Counted from the first letter of the stretch, positions 44,335 through 58,281 are shown. The stretch is 64,000 nt of DNA from Daphnia carinata (GCF_022539665.2 NC_081339.1:8801367-8865366); one strand, 5' to 3'. Notes: generated from the letters alone by a model not told the origin. Translations and numbers: made by a program.

Positions 44335-47300
44335 TTAATGGTTATCGTTATCATTGGGTAAAGGTAAATTCCTAGTAGAGATGACCGTAGGTGCATTAGT
44401 GTCTGTACCATTGAACGGTGTCATATGGTTGTCAAAATTACACAGTCCAGATTGGATGTGCTGCACGTGTACTAAAACATGATTCCGTAAGGAAGTTAGA
44501 TTTGACTTGTCTAAGGACTTTCGTAGCTCGTCCAACGAGTCGTGTAAAGCCTGCAGCTCGTAAGCGTTGCGTTCACTTTCCGCAAGGCACTGCAAATATA
44601 ATCGCAACAAAAAAATAAAACAAATAATTAAAATATTTTAAAAATCATTATGAAACCATAAGCTTGTGTTATGGTATCAAATACCCGACAGACATATACA
44701 TTAAAGAGTAGCTTAAATTTGTAAACAAATGCTTGCGAACAAATTGTACCTTGATTTGGAGCATCAGCGACGTCAGGCCAGTGACAAGTGCAATAATCGG
44801 TGTTGAGGTAACGTTTGGATGTGACCCACTTCGACTATCCAACTGAGTTTCAACCAAATCTCTAGCTTCCTGGTAGCAAAGCTGGCGGATACTATCTGGT
44901 CCGGCTAATGGAGATAGACCGTGTTCAGAATCTGGGGCGATCTAAATAATCAAATTAGAGATTTGTGACTCATCTTCTTCACGACGGCAACGAAAAATAA
45001 AAAAGAATAATAAAAAAAACAGAATACCTCATGGCATTGCTGTCTGACCTTAACTAAGAGGCTGTTGAGCTCCGTGTTTAATTCCTCCAGGTCAAGAATG
45101 GTACGAGCATAGCGGCGTTGAAAATCGGGAGCCACAGTTTCGCCAACTGATTCTCTTCTTTCAACTTCCGTGTTCATGTCTCTTAGTCTTCGAATTTTTT
45201 CTTTCTTCAAATTTAAAATCTTCGACAATCGTACCTTTCAAAAAAAGTTTAGCTGATTAATACATAATGAAATTCGAAAAGTAAAAACGCTTTATAGTTT
45301 TTCGGCCCAATGGTTGCTTTACTGTTTTGTGAGGAAACCGTTACCAAATATGAAGAAAACGAAAAACCAAGTTTGGGGTCTGACTCCACACATTTGAAAA
45401 TGCGCGAAGAATTAAGAAAGCGTGCCAAATAATTTCCATTGTGCAATTGTTAATTACTAAAGACTTACTATAGGTGTCAAAACGTGTATAGGCAAAGAGC
45501 CAAATGCGCTTTCTTGAGATGCCAATCTCGAATTCGACGACCCCAAGACAGGATCGCTGACTAAATTTGAAGTATCGGAATTGGCGTTTTGTCCAATACG
45601 TCCGCTGCTGGCATGCGGAGTCAGTGTAAAAGTATTCACTGAAGCTTCCAGTGAAGAGTGCTTCATCGGTGGCTGCTGGTGACCTGTGGTTGTCTGTGTT
45701 TGCTGTTGCTGTGAAGCCATTAATGGTATTATTGCAGGGGCCGGCGGTAATACGGCAGGGCGAGGACGAAAGCGTTGAGCCAAGCTCGATATAGATATCA
45801 TGTCTACCATTTCATTTGACTATAACGAAGTTAAATTTAAATGGTGACGCTTGTCAGATGAACAACATACTTACTAAGACTTCGTAGTCTGGAACAGAAT
45901 GGGTTCCTAAACCTTGTCTGTCGAACGTGATTCGGTATGTGTTATTGGAAGTATCCACTGCATCGATTTGGCCAACAAACAAACCATCCTTCAAATAAAA
46001 AAACGGTTTAGTTGAAGTTATACCAAATCTCGAACCATCTCCCTATGAGCACTCTTTCGTCTTCGTTCGATTCAATCGCCCTCCCCGCCCCCCTTTTTTT
46101 GTTTTCCGATGTTCTCTTTGGTTAAACGAAAGGGAGCTAAGATTTTTACTTTCATCTTTTCACGCTCATGTATCCCACAGTTTTATGGGCTAGAACAACT
46201 GCAGTTTTTGCCTGACATGAATCTTGAAACCTAGAAGGCAACACAGGGAGAAACATAGGGCGAATGGAGTGCTTCGATAGAGATGAGGATGTTATCGATG
46301 GATGTTTACGTAAATCGATAACAGGCCAATTTCAAAATCAGACTGAAAAATGAAAATTTGATATACCTGCGGTTGACGAAGTCTGGCCGTCACTTTCGTG
46401 CCAATTACCAATGGCATCGGGATCAGATCCGGTAGATCCCGACATAGAGACGCCATATCGCTTACTTTGCGCTGTTGGACTAGACGGATTTTTTGTCTTT
46501 TTTTGGCCAATTCACCCCTTTCTTCATTGAAAAACGCCTAAAAAAAAAAAAAAAAAAGAAATCAATGAAAAGCGAGGTCAAAGCAACAATTTTGGCAATA
46601 TGCACTTCAACTACATTTACCTGTGAGCAACGCCTTGGTCTTCCCATCAGTCGTCGTATGGTACACCACTGGGCCCTGGTGAGTTGTCTCAATTTCAAGC
46701 TAGGAAACGATTCTCGCAAGCATAGCATAAAGTCGTTGTCACCTTCAAATAATGCTCTTAAATACACAAAAATAACATGATAATAAAAAAATAAAATGTT
46801 TTAAAAATTATCGAGATAGTATAGTATTGCAATGCGTCCAACTGCATTTGTGTTATTTTTAGGAAGCCGAAATAATACAGTTTACTTACTGGTCTAGATT
46901 GCTGTAGAACCATTCATAACACACCCATTTGTGCGCTTTGGGTAATTTCAGCAAATTGCGTAAGCGCACTCCAAGTTTCTTTAAGTCTTCAGCTTCTTGC
47001 TCAACTGCTATTGCCGCAACCGAAGGTAAGGCGGCCACGTTGACGATATTTCGAGGCCGACGTCCAACAGATAAGGGCTCACTTTTTTGTTTTTCTGGTA
47101 ACTATTTTTAAAATGATGAAAAAGTTCTTATGTGGTTCTCATATAGTAAGCTTACTTTAAATGATGGTTTCACCTTCATTTTCTTAAGTTTTGCCTTCAT
47201 TCTGCTAGTGCTTTTGACGGGTGTTGACGCATTTGATCCACTACGACGTTCTGGGGTGCCAGTTGCGCTGCCAGGTGCGGATCTGGTATGGCCTAAGAAT

Positions 47301-48172
47301 TTATACTGTTAAGCTATGGCTAAACAAATAAAAAATTAAAAAACTGTAAAAATATTACCCCGCTTTATTATCTTTGTTGTACTAGTCTGGGATGCTGATT
47401 GGATTGCATGGGATGATGCACTTATACCACTGTTAGATTTTGTAGATTTTCTTGGAGATTTATTAGTGGATTGATTGACAATTGTATCATCATCAAAAAA
47501 TAGTGGATTTTTTTTTCTAATTCTTGCTGGCTAAAAGAAACATCAACAGTATTTAAATCTATCAGTGAAAACAAATTGCTTTATAACTTACGATGCCTCT
47601 TCTGTTTAAAGTTATTGGATTTGAGGTAGTACTTCCAGTTACTTTTGAAGCTGATGATGAGTTAACTTCACTAATTCGCTTTAGTCCAAACATTTCTGGA
47701 CCCAATGTCATTGCTTGATTTGCTTGCTCCGAATCATCTCCAAAATCAAGTTCTCTTTTAACTTTGAACCCCCCATTTTTGAATGAAAGTAAAGCCTCTG
47801 CTGATTCAGCTAGGCAACAAATAATATTTAAAATGAATTTCATAAACAATTAAAATCTGTACACATTTTGGGAAAAAAGTTTGGTTGAACAAAAAGTATA
47901 ACGCGTTCGAGTACGTGCAAAGTGCTTGGTTTACTTCAAAATTGTTTTTAAACAAATTTATAGTATGCAAAGTACATTTGAAGCAAGAATAAACAAATCC
48001 AAAAATTTGCTAAGAAATTAACCGCAAAAGTTTCAGCTATTATTCCATAAAGTGGCACTAAAATAAACAAAGAGTATTTCCATACTGAACCAAAAAACAA
48101 TAAAGCACCAAGGGAGAAATGTTTGTTTATGTTTTGGAGTTAACATAACTTACTTTCAAGCGAGTCCGCCAT
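44335..48172 (-). CDS. LIN9: LIN9, MuvB/DREAM complex subunit (727 aa, 12 exons)
   Basis: Minus-strand exons are 48172-48154, 47809-47592, 47530-47359, 47292-47156, 47101-46890, 46756-46621, 46537-46367, 45988-45875, 45819-45469, 45234-45028, 44941-44750 and 44589-44335; all join in frame. Residues 1-182 are basic and Ser-rich. The DIRP domain spans about 220-330 (L-R-N-L-L-K-L-P-K-A-H-K-W, L-F-E-G-D-N-D-F, R-R-L-M-G-R-P-R-R-C-S). A Tudor-like segment at about 335-393 includes I-G-T-K-V-T-A-R-L-R and D-G-L-F-V-G-Q-I-D-A-V-D. A C-terminal coiled coil at 511-580 includes K-I-R-R-L-R-D-M-N-T-E, and H-V-Q-H-I-Q-S-G-L lies near the end. LIN9 is a core MuvB subunit that represses or activates cell-cycle genes in the nucleus. 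The 117-codon exon 45819-45469 is low-complexity and lineage-variable. Confidence 0.95.
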
Positions 48173-49774
48173 GATTCTCTTTTTCAACTTTCAATCGCCT
48201 CGTCAAACAGCTTGGTTGTAACGTTGCCGCGTTTACGAATTGGGAATTGCATCATTTACAGTTAGCAGTTACTCTAGTAAGTATGGTTTACTCAGTTGGT
48301 TCAGTTATAAATTTATAATTAGAATCGCCAAATTCGTCATGTCGTGATCGTGTCCATATGGAAGGACTGTTAATTTGAAATTTAACCAAGATTTACTGAA
48401 TTATTAATTACTTTTAGCTTCTTGGTCATTTTACTTCTACCATACGCGGTCCTTTTGTTGCTTTAAGTGTAACGAAAACTTCGGAAAACCTCCGTGCTGC
48501 AATTTTTGTAATTTTTTATTGTTACCACCCCGATTTTTTCAGTCACTTTATTCAATGCCCATACTATGCGTATCCGTATTTGCGATGTGTAAATATAGTT
48601 TTTTTAACCTCCATTTTTGTTTGCATAACGCACGGCAATTTTACTTGTAGTACATATGTAAAATCACATAACCTGCTACACGCTGCTGTCGATTTAGTTG
48701 TTCTTTGAATGACATATGCGTTGGAAATAAAATTCAGACGACTTCTAATGCTTTTTTCCATCACATTATTCTCATATAATATCGGCCATATTATTATTAT
48801 ATAACTGCTTGAGCAAATCTATCACCATTCACACAAGGTTTTAAACAGCGTCGGGATTTTTATTCTATTTTAGCAGTGGCAACTTTCCGTTAAGCTGTAG
48901 TCTAAGTTTAAAGCCCTGATCCCCCGTCAGGCCTTTCGCACTTATTTAAAATTTTTCTGCGTCCGGAACATGTTTAATTGAAAAAATATTCTTGCAAACA
49001 ATTTTCTCTCCGTAGCTGCGGTGTACAATTTTCTCTCCGTATCTCGACGTGTTTTATTAGATCAATCAAAACATATGGCACAGACTATTGGCGTAGCCAA
49101 TCGATGCGATGAAGCAGCCGCTACGGTCCCATGTCGTTTTCTTTTCCACTTCTTCATCGTCGGCTTAGGAACAACATGTTAGTTTTACAATACTATATGT
49201 AAAAAGCGACGCAGCAAGCCGGTTTGAAACTTATCCCTCAGTAAGGTTGTTGATCATCATTCTAGCAGTATGCCGCAATAATTGTCGAACATACCTTTTC
49301 CCTGAATATTAATGATGAAATGATACTGAAGAGGCAATCTGATTAGGTTTTTCCTTCTTAGCCGCCTGTTGATAAGTAAATTATTTTTTCCTTACTCTCA
49401 GGCAGTTATTGGCGAATCAAAATTAATTTTGGTTGGCAATTTTGCATTAGTGTTTGAGACAAACGTGCCCTCAGTAGCTAGAATTTCGCTCAATTTGATC
49501 TACCACAGAAGGCTGCAAAGGTTCATTAAAATTTCAATCACTCAGCAAAATGATTTATTATAACATCTGATTTTTTCAAATTAAACTCTTATTTTATTTT
49601 CCGGCGAAAGAATAAATGGTGTGCTAAACTAACGAAAAATGAAGCATATAATAGATATAACCTTAGAAGACTTAAAGCGGAATCTGGCATGCACGTTGAA
49701 TAATCTCAGAAACATTAGAAAAAATGATCGTACGAATCTTAGTTTCCTAACACACTAAATGAAAGGCAGTAAAG
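48173..49774. other. Intergenic between LIN9 and the kinesin gene
   Basis: This contains the LIN9 5' region and the 3' end of the kinesin gene. Apart from a short open frame at 49369-49563 without motifs, nothing is supported. Confidence 0.45.
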
Positions 49775-52700
49775 TTAAGAATCGTGCGATGGCGAGAAAT
49801 CTGATACATTGAAACGAACCGATTTGATGGTTATGGCTTGCTCTACGTTTCCATTCGATTTTAAGCTCGACTTCAAAGGAACACTGAACAATAATGCTTT
49901 CTTTATGGCAGACGGTGAAATCGATACATTTTCCAAAGATTCCTCATCACTCTGACCCTGTAAATTATTTATACAAAAAAAAAAAAAAGATGAGGACGTT
50001 AAAACATAAATGAACAACTAGGAAGTATACAAAAAAAAACAAAAAAAAAAAAAACATACTGTTTCAGATGCTGAGCCGCTGGTTTCAGATTCCATGACAT
50101 CATCGAAGTGTGAAGACTTGCGGGGTGAAGAAGCAAGTAGTCGTGCAGGAAGTGGACTATAGCTGATGTCCCGCCCTCGTCTCAATACCGTCATTCTTCT
50201 TCTTTCTGCGACGATTTTGTGTACAGAGTTGACAGCAAATGAAACGTCGCATAAGACTGATGTTACATCAGAAGTGACACCCATTTGGTTTGTGTACGCA
50301 GTGGCCTGGACTTCCAACGCTGCAGCGCACATTTTAATTTGGGACAGATCAGCAAGTTCCAGATAGGAAAGCAAATTTTCTATGGTGGTTCCCATACGCA
50401 GCAAAATGTCAATACGCTGATGAAATTTTGAATAGACAACAGCCATTTCCTTTTCATTCCAACTTTGACTACCAATGGTTTCAGTGAATTGTTCAAGAAG
50501 GATTTGAACTTGTGTTACGACGTCATGGGAAGCTTTCACTAGCCAAGATTCTCTAGTAGTGAAACTGGAATTATCCAGAGAATCCAACGAATTTTCATCT
50601 GGAAGCTGTGCAATTTTCATCCGGACATTATCAGCTAGATCGACGATTGATTCGTGTACTTTGGTTTGAGCTGTAACAAAGCCTGCAATTGCTGTGGATG
50701 CCGTTATAACTTCCAAATTGGGAACTTCATCGCAAAACACCACAGAAAGTTCGTAGTAACTAGCAAAAATGGAATTCAACGTGTTCTGCGTATGACGAAC
50801 CCATTCCTTAAAAAGGCCAGCCGAATCTAATGTAATACCCTAGGGATAAACAAAGACACATCAGAATAAAGTTTAACAACACTAACTTCTCGTTTATTGG
50901 GAAACGGACTCACCTGCATGACGAATTCTAGCGAATTTTGAAGTCTTTGGCCGAGTTCTTTCGTGGTGTGTAACCAATTATTTCGGACATTTTGCAGCAC
51001 ATCTCTTTTGTTAACAAAAAAACTGACTAATCCTGGGTACACAGACAAGAGGGAAAGGGCGTGAACCGTTAATGGAATTGCGAAGCTGTAGGTGCGATCG
51101 GGATGGTCCAATGCGCTTTTAAGAGATGAAGCCGCGGAACAAAACGTCGAATTTAAATCTCCGTTGTGAAATGTGCGAATTAACTCTTTGCATGTTTCAG
51201 CGACTCCAGTGTTGATGGTGGGTGATCTCGAAAGACGTAAGCTGGATCGTCTGGAAGAGTCAATGCTAAATCTGCTATCATCCAAAACACTCATACTGCT
51301 GTCATGGCATTTCAGCAATTTATCAAGCTTTTCTTTCAAGGCAGGAACGAAAAGCGCAGAAGAGCCATCTTCCAACTGCCACACATCACCTCTCTCAAAA
51401 ACTGTGGCAGTGGGGAATTTTCCTGATTCATCAATAGCTTGTCGCAACACTTCCATTCGTTTTCGCATTGTATCAATGCTCCAGTACATCACCAGCTGGC
51501 GATCCAAATCTTGAACGCAAATCATGGGCTGCAGATCATCGGTAAGTGCATCTCTGCGTGTAAACGCATACGGCTGTTGGAATCGCCGGCAAATGGCATT
51601 GATCTCATTTAACATGGATTGAATAACAAATGACGATTCCTATTGAAAATAAATGATATCAAATATATTTCTAAAAGTACGGCTGCAGAATTTTCATACT
51701 TCCGAGTTTTCCGTTGGCAGCGCCAGCTTTCGTTGCGTATCTTGAAGCAACGATTCGATTTCTTCCAAATTTGTAGATTTTGTTATAGATGGAGAACAGG
51801 AGGGGGGCGAAGTGATACCGATGACTTGCCGTTCTTCCAATACTCGATTGAGCGAGGCGATTTCATCTTCATAGCTATGTCGTTGCAAAGAAATTTCAAG
51901 AGCCGCTTCTTGACGAACTTCTTCCATTTCGGCCATCAGTTGAACTTTTGCCTTTTCCTGTGCATCCTTAATAGCTAATTGCAAACGATGTTCTTGACAT
52001 AATCTTAGCTCTTCATGCGCAGTTTCGAAATCGGGAAACTAAACAAAAATTATACATCATCCTAGCAAACAGATTAACAGTTTTGGAGCTCTAAGGCGAA
52101 CTTACCTTATTGCTAGCACTTTGGTTTCCGTGAAATTGGGAATCAGATGGGTGGTATAAATGAAAATAATGCGTTCCTCCAATGATAATTCTATCTCCAT
52201 GATGGAGCTGTAATCCAGGTGAGGATACAAGTTGTCCATTTACATAGGTTTCGCCATTAGCAACCAGTGTAAGGTGATCTCCTGAACGCTCAATACAGCA
52301 ATGGCTCTCTTCAATCATTAAACCAGTCAACTGTATTGTAGGGGAATTCGCAGAAGAAACCGATGGGCCCACCCAATTTTGACCCAGCTTCAAGGGGAAA
52401 AACAGAGTTCCAGATAACAGCGGATCCTAGAAGTAAAAAATTTCCTTTTTAGACCCACGTTTACCTAAGGCTTTCAATGGGAAATTTCACTAGAAAATTT
52501 TCAAGGGGTTTACACCTCAGAATCGTTTCAGAAGAAAATTTAACGAAAGAAAATTGCACAAAAAACCCACACCGTTGGATAAATAGAGTTAATAAATGGC
52601 CTTTATGTTCACCTGATTTACGTTGACTAGACAAGGTTGTTTAGGATCCTGGACAGTAGAAACACCACACTTTGCTAGGGCCTCTTCAGCTTCTCTTCGT

Positions 52701-54735
52701 CTTAATTCTGCCTGGGTTACTTTCTCTTGCCAAGAAACATCTTTCTGATTTTCAACTTCAGTCAAGCGACTCTTCAGGCAGCGAATTTCTGATTCTAGTT
52801 GTTGCACACGCGAGGACGATTCATCAATGTTTCCATCAGCTACTGCCATGTCAGAACGCGCATTGGCTTCATTCAAACGGTTTTCCATTAGCTTAATTTG
52901 GTGCCGTAGATTTCGAATATGTACAGAATTCGGGTCCTCGCCTATTCTTGCAGTATTAACGATTTTCCTGGCCTATTTGAATCAATAAGCTTAAATTTAC
53001 CACATATCGCAATTTTGATGTGTTCAGTACCTGGCATGCGTAGCGCAAGGTCGATAAAGTTTCTTCCACGTGGGACGTGCATGGACTAACTGTAGCGAGC
53101 ATAACTGTTTTTGAGTCGCCACCCAAGCTCTCTTTCAAAAGCCAAGTCAAAACTGACTCCCTGTTACAACAATGTCGACAACAAACAAGATTGACTATTT
53201 ACACGACTATTTTGAAACCAAAAGAAATTATTTTACCTATACGGTACGAATTTTTGCTCAGCTAACGCAGTAATGACTCTGCCCAGTGTTAGTAATGATT
53301 GGTTAATAGTTAAACCTTCTTCTCGGCGATCACCTACTGCGTGGCAGGAAGCGACTCTTTCACTTCCGGCTAAATCAATGAAGTTTATGCGGCTTTGCTT
53401 CCGCACCTCATGCGATTTTCCATCTAACAATTCGTCATGGCCTAGACAAAGAGACAGATATATTAGTGGAGAATATTAAATTTTCCTGCGAAGACCAGAA
53501 AAACAAAACCTTTAAGTAATGAACGAATTCAGTAGCTTACTTTGGGCTAAAATTATGGTAAAGATGGCATGAGAACGTGAACTATGCTCATTCGCAGAGG
53601 TCGATGCAGTGGCCCTTTGTCGGTTTCCAACTACAAGCCAACGTTGCACTTCTTCAAACGAAGTAACTGCGTGTTTCGAAAGATCAACTACATATGGACC
53701 CTATAGAAAATTTTTCATTAAAAAACAGGCAATAATAAGTATAATGAGGAGTGTTCTTACGTTTTGCGGGTGTTCACGAACGCGCAGACTTCCTCCCAAT
53801 TTGCTCGAGGGACACAATAGATCTTGAATTTTTTCTTTGTAGATTTCAAAATAGCTTATCTGAATCTCAATGGAAAAATTGTCAACGGGATCTTTTATAA
53901 GTAATTCCACTTCACGAAAAAGGTCATGGCAAAAACGAGGCACAATTCCACTTTCGAAATGCAATTCGTTTTCACATCCAATATTACCCATTACACTGTA
54001 ACTCTTTCCGGAACCTGTCTGTCCATAAGCAAATAAAGAGGTGTTGAATCCTTTGAAAGCCTGTGAGAGTAATGGCTTAGCCAAACTGTCATAAATTTTG
54101 CTTTGATCATGTTCTATATGATCATGGAGCACTATATTTGACAAGAAGCAGTAATCATAATTAAATGAGTGGGTTTGTCCATAATCTGTCAGTACAATCA
54201 CTTCATTTTCCTTCACATTAACAATGGGCTTCATTTCTTTGTCAGTTTTTTCCTTTTCTGTTTGAGGACGAACCCTTACAGCAACTACTAGATTACTGGT
54301 CTCAACTCCAGAGCCAGGTACCTCATGGAGGGTGTTTCTTTTTGGTGTCTCAAACCGGACAGTAGAAAAAACTTCTGGTGTTCTCACAATAGTCAAATTT
54401 GAAACTTCTGAGCTTCTTAAAGTAGATCTAAGGGGTGTGCTTAGTTTTGGACTTCCTGTAGAATACCTTTCTTGCCTACTAGGTGGAAGAGCTCCCGACT
54501 TTCTTGATTGTTGCCCTCCTGATCGAACAATTGGATCTCTTGATATGTTCTCCAAATTTCCATATTTTTCTTTTTTCTCCATTCTTTCTATTTTAGGGCT
54601 CTGTGGGATTACAGAAAATGACTTTTGTTTTGAATTACCCTCCATTGCAGCTACCTTTGTTGAAGGATTTGACATAGAATAACATCTTGGAGTTTGATTT
54701 AATTTTGATCCTATTGAAGCCATAGAACTTTTCAT
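49775..54735 (-). CDS. KIF14: KIF14-type kinesin with FHA domain (1,392 aa, 10 exons)
   Basis: Minus-strand exons are 54735-53761, 53700-53541, 53441-53237, 53160-53031, 52972-52613, 52426-52106, 52038-51700, 51639-50914, 50839-50060 and 49957-49775; all join in frame. A basic N-terminal extension (about 1-145) precedes the motor: V-A-V-R-V-R-P, P-loop G-Q-T-G-S-G-K-S (238-245), N-E-H-S-S-R-S-H, and D-L-A-G-S-E-R near 400. A neck coiled coil follows, then an FHA domain in the 52426-52106 exon (residues 611-717; [14 protein letters not shown]), further coiled coils and a long C-terminal tail. The long N-terminus and motor-FHA order mark KIF14 (Drosophila nebbish/Klp38B) rather than KIF1. KIF14 acts at the midbody in cytokinesis. 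A CCAAT box lies at 54798-54802 on the minus strand. Confidence 0.92.
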
Positions 54736-57247
54736 TTTAAAGGTTGCTTTAGGTCTTTAAAAATTAAAAATTATCTATTTGCTTCTGTTTCTTGTTGATT
54801 GGCTTTTCTCAACACTGAATAGATCAAGAGCTACCAGTCATGATAAGAGGGTTTCTTGCTTCACTAACAAAGGCAATGCGCAAAAAGAAACTCCCTGATA
54901 ACGACTGAGAAATTTTTTAAAACCTACACCGCACTAAAACATTTTTTAGATTATATGGAGATTTGTAGACGATGATACGTTTCAATCATTGACTGAATTT
55001 TCATACGAGTAAAGTTATACCATGCACTTCAGCGTTTATACTGCAGACTACAAAAAAAAACCGTTGACAAAGTGCAACTGAACACAGAAAAACTTTTGGC
55101 TTCTGCTTTTTCGCGCTACACAGTTTTGATTTTACAATTTTCTCTACGTTGCCAAATGTTCCGATTTTCTTTCACATCCAGTTGCAATAGCAATATGCCC
55201 CATCGTTGGCCCCGCGACGACGGGGCACGTTTTGGGCAAATCGCGCGGTTTATTTTAAAAAACGACAAACCGGTGCGGTTCCGATTGCCGTGTTTTCTAC
55301 AGATCGCACCCGGGTTTGATGGTTGGTTGTTTGATTACATCGTGGTTTTATACGGTTTGCACACGACAATAAGTCGGAAACACAACATGGTCTCACTACA
55401 TATGTACTAAGTAGTACACATAGTTGCAGATGCACTTTTTCTTATGGGGTAAATGATAAACGCGCAGGGCGTTAGTCAATTGTTTTTTTTAAATATTGTC
55501 TGCTTGGAGCTTTTCCACGCGGAAGTCGCGATAAAACGTGGTTTTCCATGCGGAATGTGAAAAAAGACACCTAAAATTGTAAATTAAATGAGAACCCATG
55601 AAATAAATTTATTTAAATTATCTAGTTAATTTTTAATATAAGACGGAATGCTGAAATTTTCTAGACACAAACAAAATGTAAATATGTATAATTAAAATTT
55701 TTTACACTTATTTACACTTTTTAAAATTTGAACTTGGCGCGGTAAAAAAATGGCCGCCATAATGGTTTATCAAAAACCACTTTTTCAAACGTAATTTTTG
55801 GGGTTAAATATAGCATCTTAAAAGTAAACGTTTAGAACAACTTGTTCCTCAATCACCAGGAACAAAAATTTTATAATGGTTTCCTGTTTTGACGAAGATT
55901 AAGCATCAAACAATCAATGCAAAGTTTCGTCTTTTTCACACACCCCCTCCCCTTTCTAAAATCATGAAATCCTTTAATAATTATTTATGAAGAAAATAAA
56001 CAGTTAAAATTGACAAATTTTGCATCAATCGATAGCTCTTATCAAGAGCTATCTAATTCTATAAAACTTATGTTAAATTTTCGGAAAACGAAAAAGTTCA
56101 AGTGTAACATAAATTTTTTTGTTTTATCGGTTGCGTCCATTAGAACCTTAGATCGAAAAACAACAAAAACGCATTTTGCGTTTAAGATTTTTTCGATTTG
56201 AAAATATTGATTACAATTATCTAAAAATGGAGAGCCCTTACCAAGGGCTATCGATTTATATTATATTTATATTATTTATATATTAAATCAGCGAATATCA
56301 TAATTAATTTTGCTGACAAGTAATAAAAAAATTGTTTCTCTTATACTCGTTTATTTCAATTACCATAACTATTGTACATATATATAATAGTAATATATAT
56401 ATTGTAATTGTATGTATGTATAAATATATAAATATAATTGTACGTATGTATAAATATATATATATAATTGTAATATACTGTATATATGTGTATTTATTAT
56501 ATTGTAACATTTATGTACATTATCATAATATTATAAATATAAATTTATATAAACCTAATTCATAATATTCGCTTTGAAAAAATTAAGACATGCGCTACAC
56601 GCATTTTTGTTTAACTGGTTTAACTTTAACGGTTTAGCCATTAAAGCAACCAAATCAAAGCCCTAGGGGTGAAAACATACACTTTCCCCATAAAGAAAAC
56701 TGCAGGCGCGATTATGTACTAAGTAGTACATATTGCCTCGCGACCAGCCTGGAACCGACGGGTTTGACTATTTTTTTTCCGACCAACCGCGGTTTGCCCA
56801 GATCAAACATGATCGAATCGAATGTCCTTACATTATTAAGGGATGAGACAAATTGCCGTTAAGCAAAGCCACAAATATTTACATCTGCTACCCATTTTCT
56901 TTCTACTAGGCTACGAGAGACAGACTTTGGGATGGGTCTCGTTTCTATAGTAATCAGACATTTGTTTCAGCGGAATATGGAGAATAAAAAGAAATAATTG
57001 AATAATTATAAATTCTCTTTATTTTATTTAAAACCAATTTAAGATAATATATTTTTATTTTTAAATTTTATACTTTGTCCAAAAACCATTGACCACAGCG
57101 CCTAACTTTAAGCGCTTTGGAATGGAATCGGACAGCTATCTGCCAATAGGTGTGGTCGCTTGCTATAATGTAAAAAGTTTTCACGGGCATGATCGAAGGC
57201 GTCGGCCGCTGTAGTGGCATGTCGGTAGTCAAAATTTTTGAACTACG
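54736..57247. other. AT-rich intergenic region with microsatellites
   Basis: This holds the kinesin promoter region, then AT-rich DNA. A (TA)-rich microsatellite spans about 56370-56560, and both strands show spurious open frames across it. Two copies of a hairpin-forming 18-mer lie at 55401-55418 and 56713-56730. No gene is supported; an open plus frame at 55072-55410 has no motif. Confidence 0.5.
56830..56965 (-). repeat. Dispersed MITE-like repeat, copy C
   Basis: This is reverse-oriented relative to the copies at 11.8-12.5 and 60.5 kb. The landmarks GTAGCCTAGTAGAAAG and GGCTTTGCTTAACGGC are read on the minus strand. The outer end TTACTATAGAAACGAG matches the degenerate inverted end of the family. 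Confidence 0.6.
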
Positions 57248-57676
57248 TCACCCCAAGAATCTTCGATGGGGATCATGTCCGCACTCTTCGAACGCCATGG
57301 CAGCAGTCAAATTTGGGGATGCACCCGAAACCACTAAGCGATGATAAAGGCTGCGCGGATGGGGATTTGTCCTGCAAAAAATGAACTTGTAGTTCACCAT
57401 AATGTTGGTGAATCCAACGGGGACAGATTTTCTTTCGTTCCTGTCATAGGGTTGAACGTGTTCGCAACCTCGTTCCATTTGTCCTGTGCGCAATAACACA
57501 CCCACACCCGACAGACCTAAGACCAAGAAATTGATTATATGTTGATAATAACCTCGCAATGAAGAAAACAAGTTTTTTCCCACTATCCTGTTTGGTTGTC
57601 TTTTCAACACTATTTTTGAATAGCACATCGGTAAAAAGCAAAAACTACCCGGGAAAGGGTTCGAATGACCTGTCAC
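57100..57676 (-). other. Possible exons of an unrecognised gene
   Basis: A 142-codon minus-strand frame (57248-57676) contains an internal splice acceptor (TTTTTTGCAG, about 57373-57382). Beyond its end, another frame at 57120-57240 reads F-D-Y-R-H-A-T-T-A-A-D-A-F-D-H-A-R-E-N-F, which looks protein-like. The pieces do not join into one clean frame, so this is either a broken gene or chance. No family was recognised. Confidence 0.25.
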
Positions 57677-58281
57677 CCTTTTTCAGGTGGTTGTTCATCA
57701 AAACGATACGGAAAATGAATATTAAAATAATCAAATGGGATGATGGTAGCGGAAAAATTGTCTTAAATAGATCATAAACCATATTACTGTACCCGAAAAT
57801 CTTTTCGTCGCTATAAATTAAATTATTTTACGATTCAGCAGGTAAATTGCGGTAACGTAGCACAATTGAACCCCGTTCTCCGCATGCCTTTCGGTTAAGA
57901 AATTTTTACTTAGAACCTAGAAAATTCTTACTTGCCGCGCGTCTCGGGTGGAGATTTATCTCCATCACTTTGCGGATCACGGTTTACTTGCTAACACTGT
58001 TAGTTTTAGTTAGCGGTTTTCGTACGGAAAAATAGTCTGAAACCGGCGGACAAGGGACGCATGATTTTACCGACGACAACCGACGGTACGTTTCCGAAAA
58101 CGAAAATCGTCGGGTTTTTTCCAACGATTTTCGATAAGTTGCTTTTACGAAAATCGTTATAAAATACAACCGAAATTGGCCCATATCATAATTTTTATTT
58201 GCACTTAAAAATGCACCCATAACCTCAATGGATGTAAAATTAAAAAGAATAGAAAAATTGTTGTGGAAACAACCAGGTTTA

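Noticed and set aside
46493-46780. Plus-strand 95-codon frame
   Set aside because: It is antisense to two well-supported LIN9 exons.
50166-51514. Plus-strand frames at 50166-50366 and 51173-51514
   Set aside because: They are antisense shadows of long kinesin exons.
56304-56565. Overlapping frames rich in Ile and Tyr on both strands
   Set aside because: They are products of the TA-rich microsatellite.
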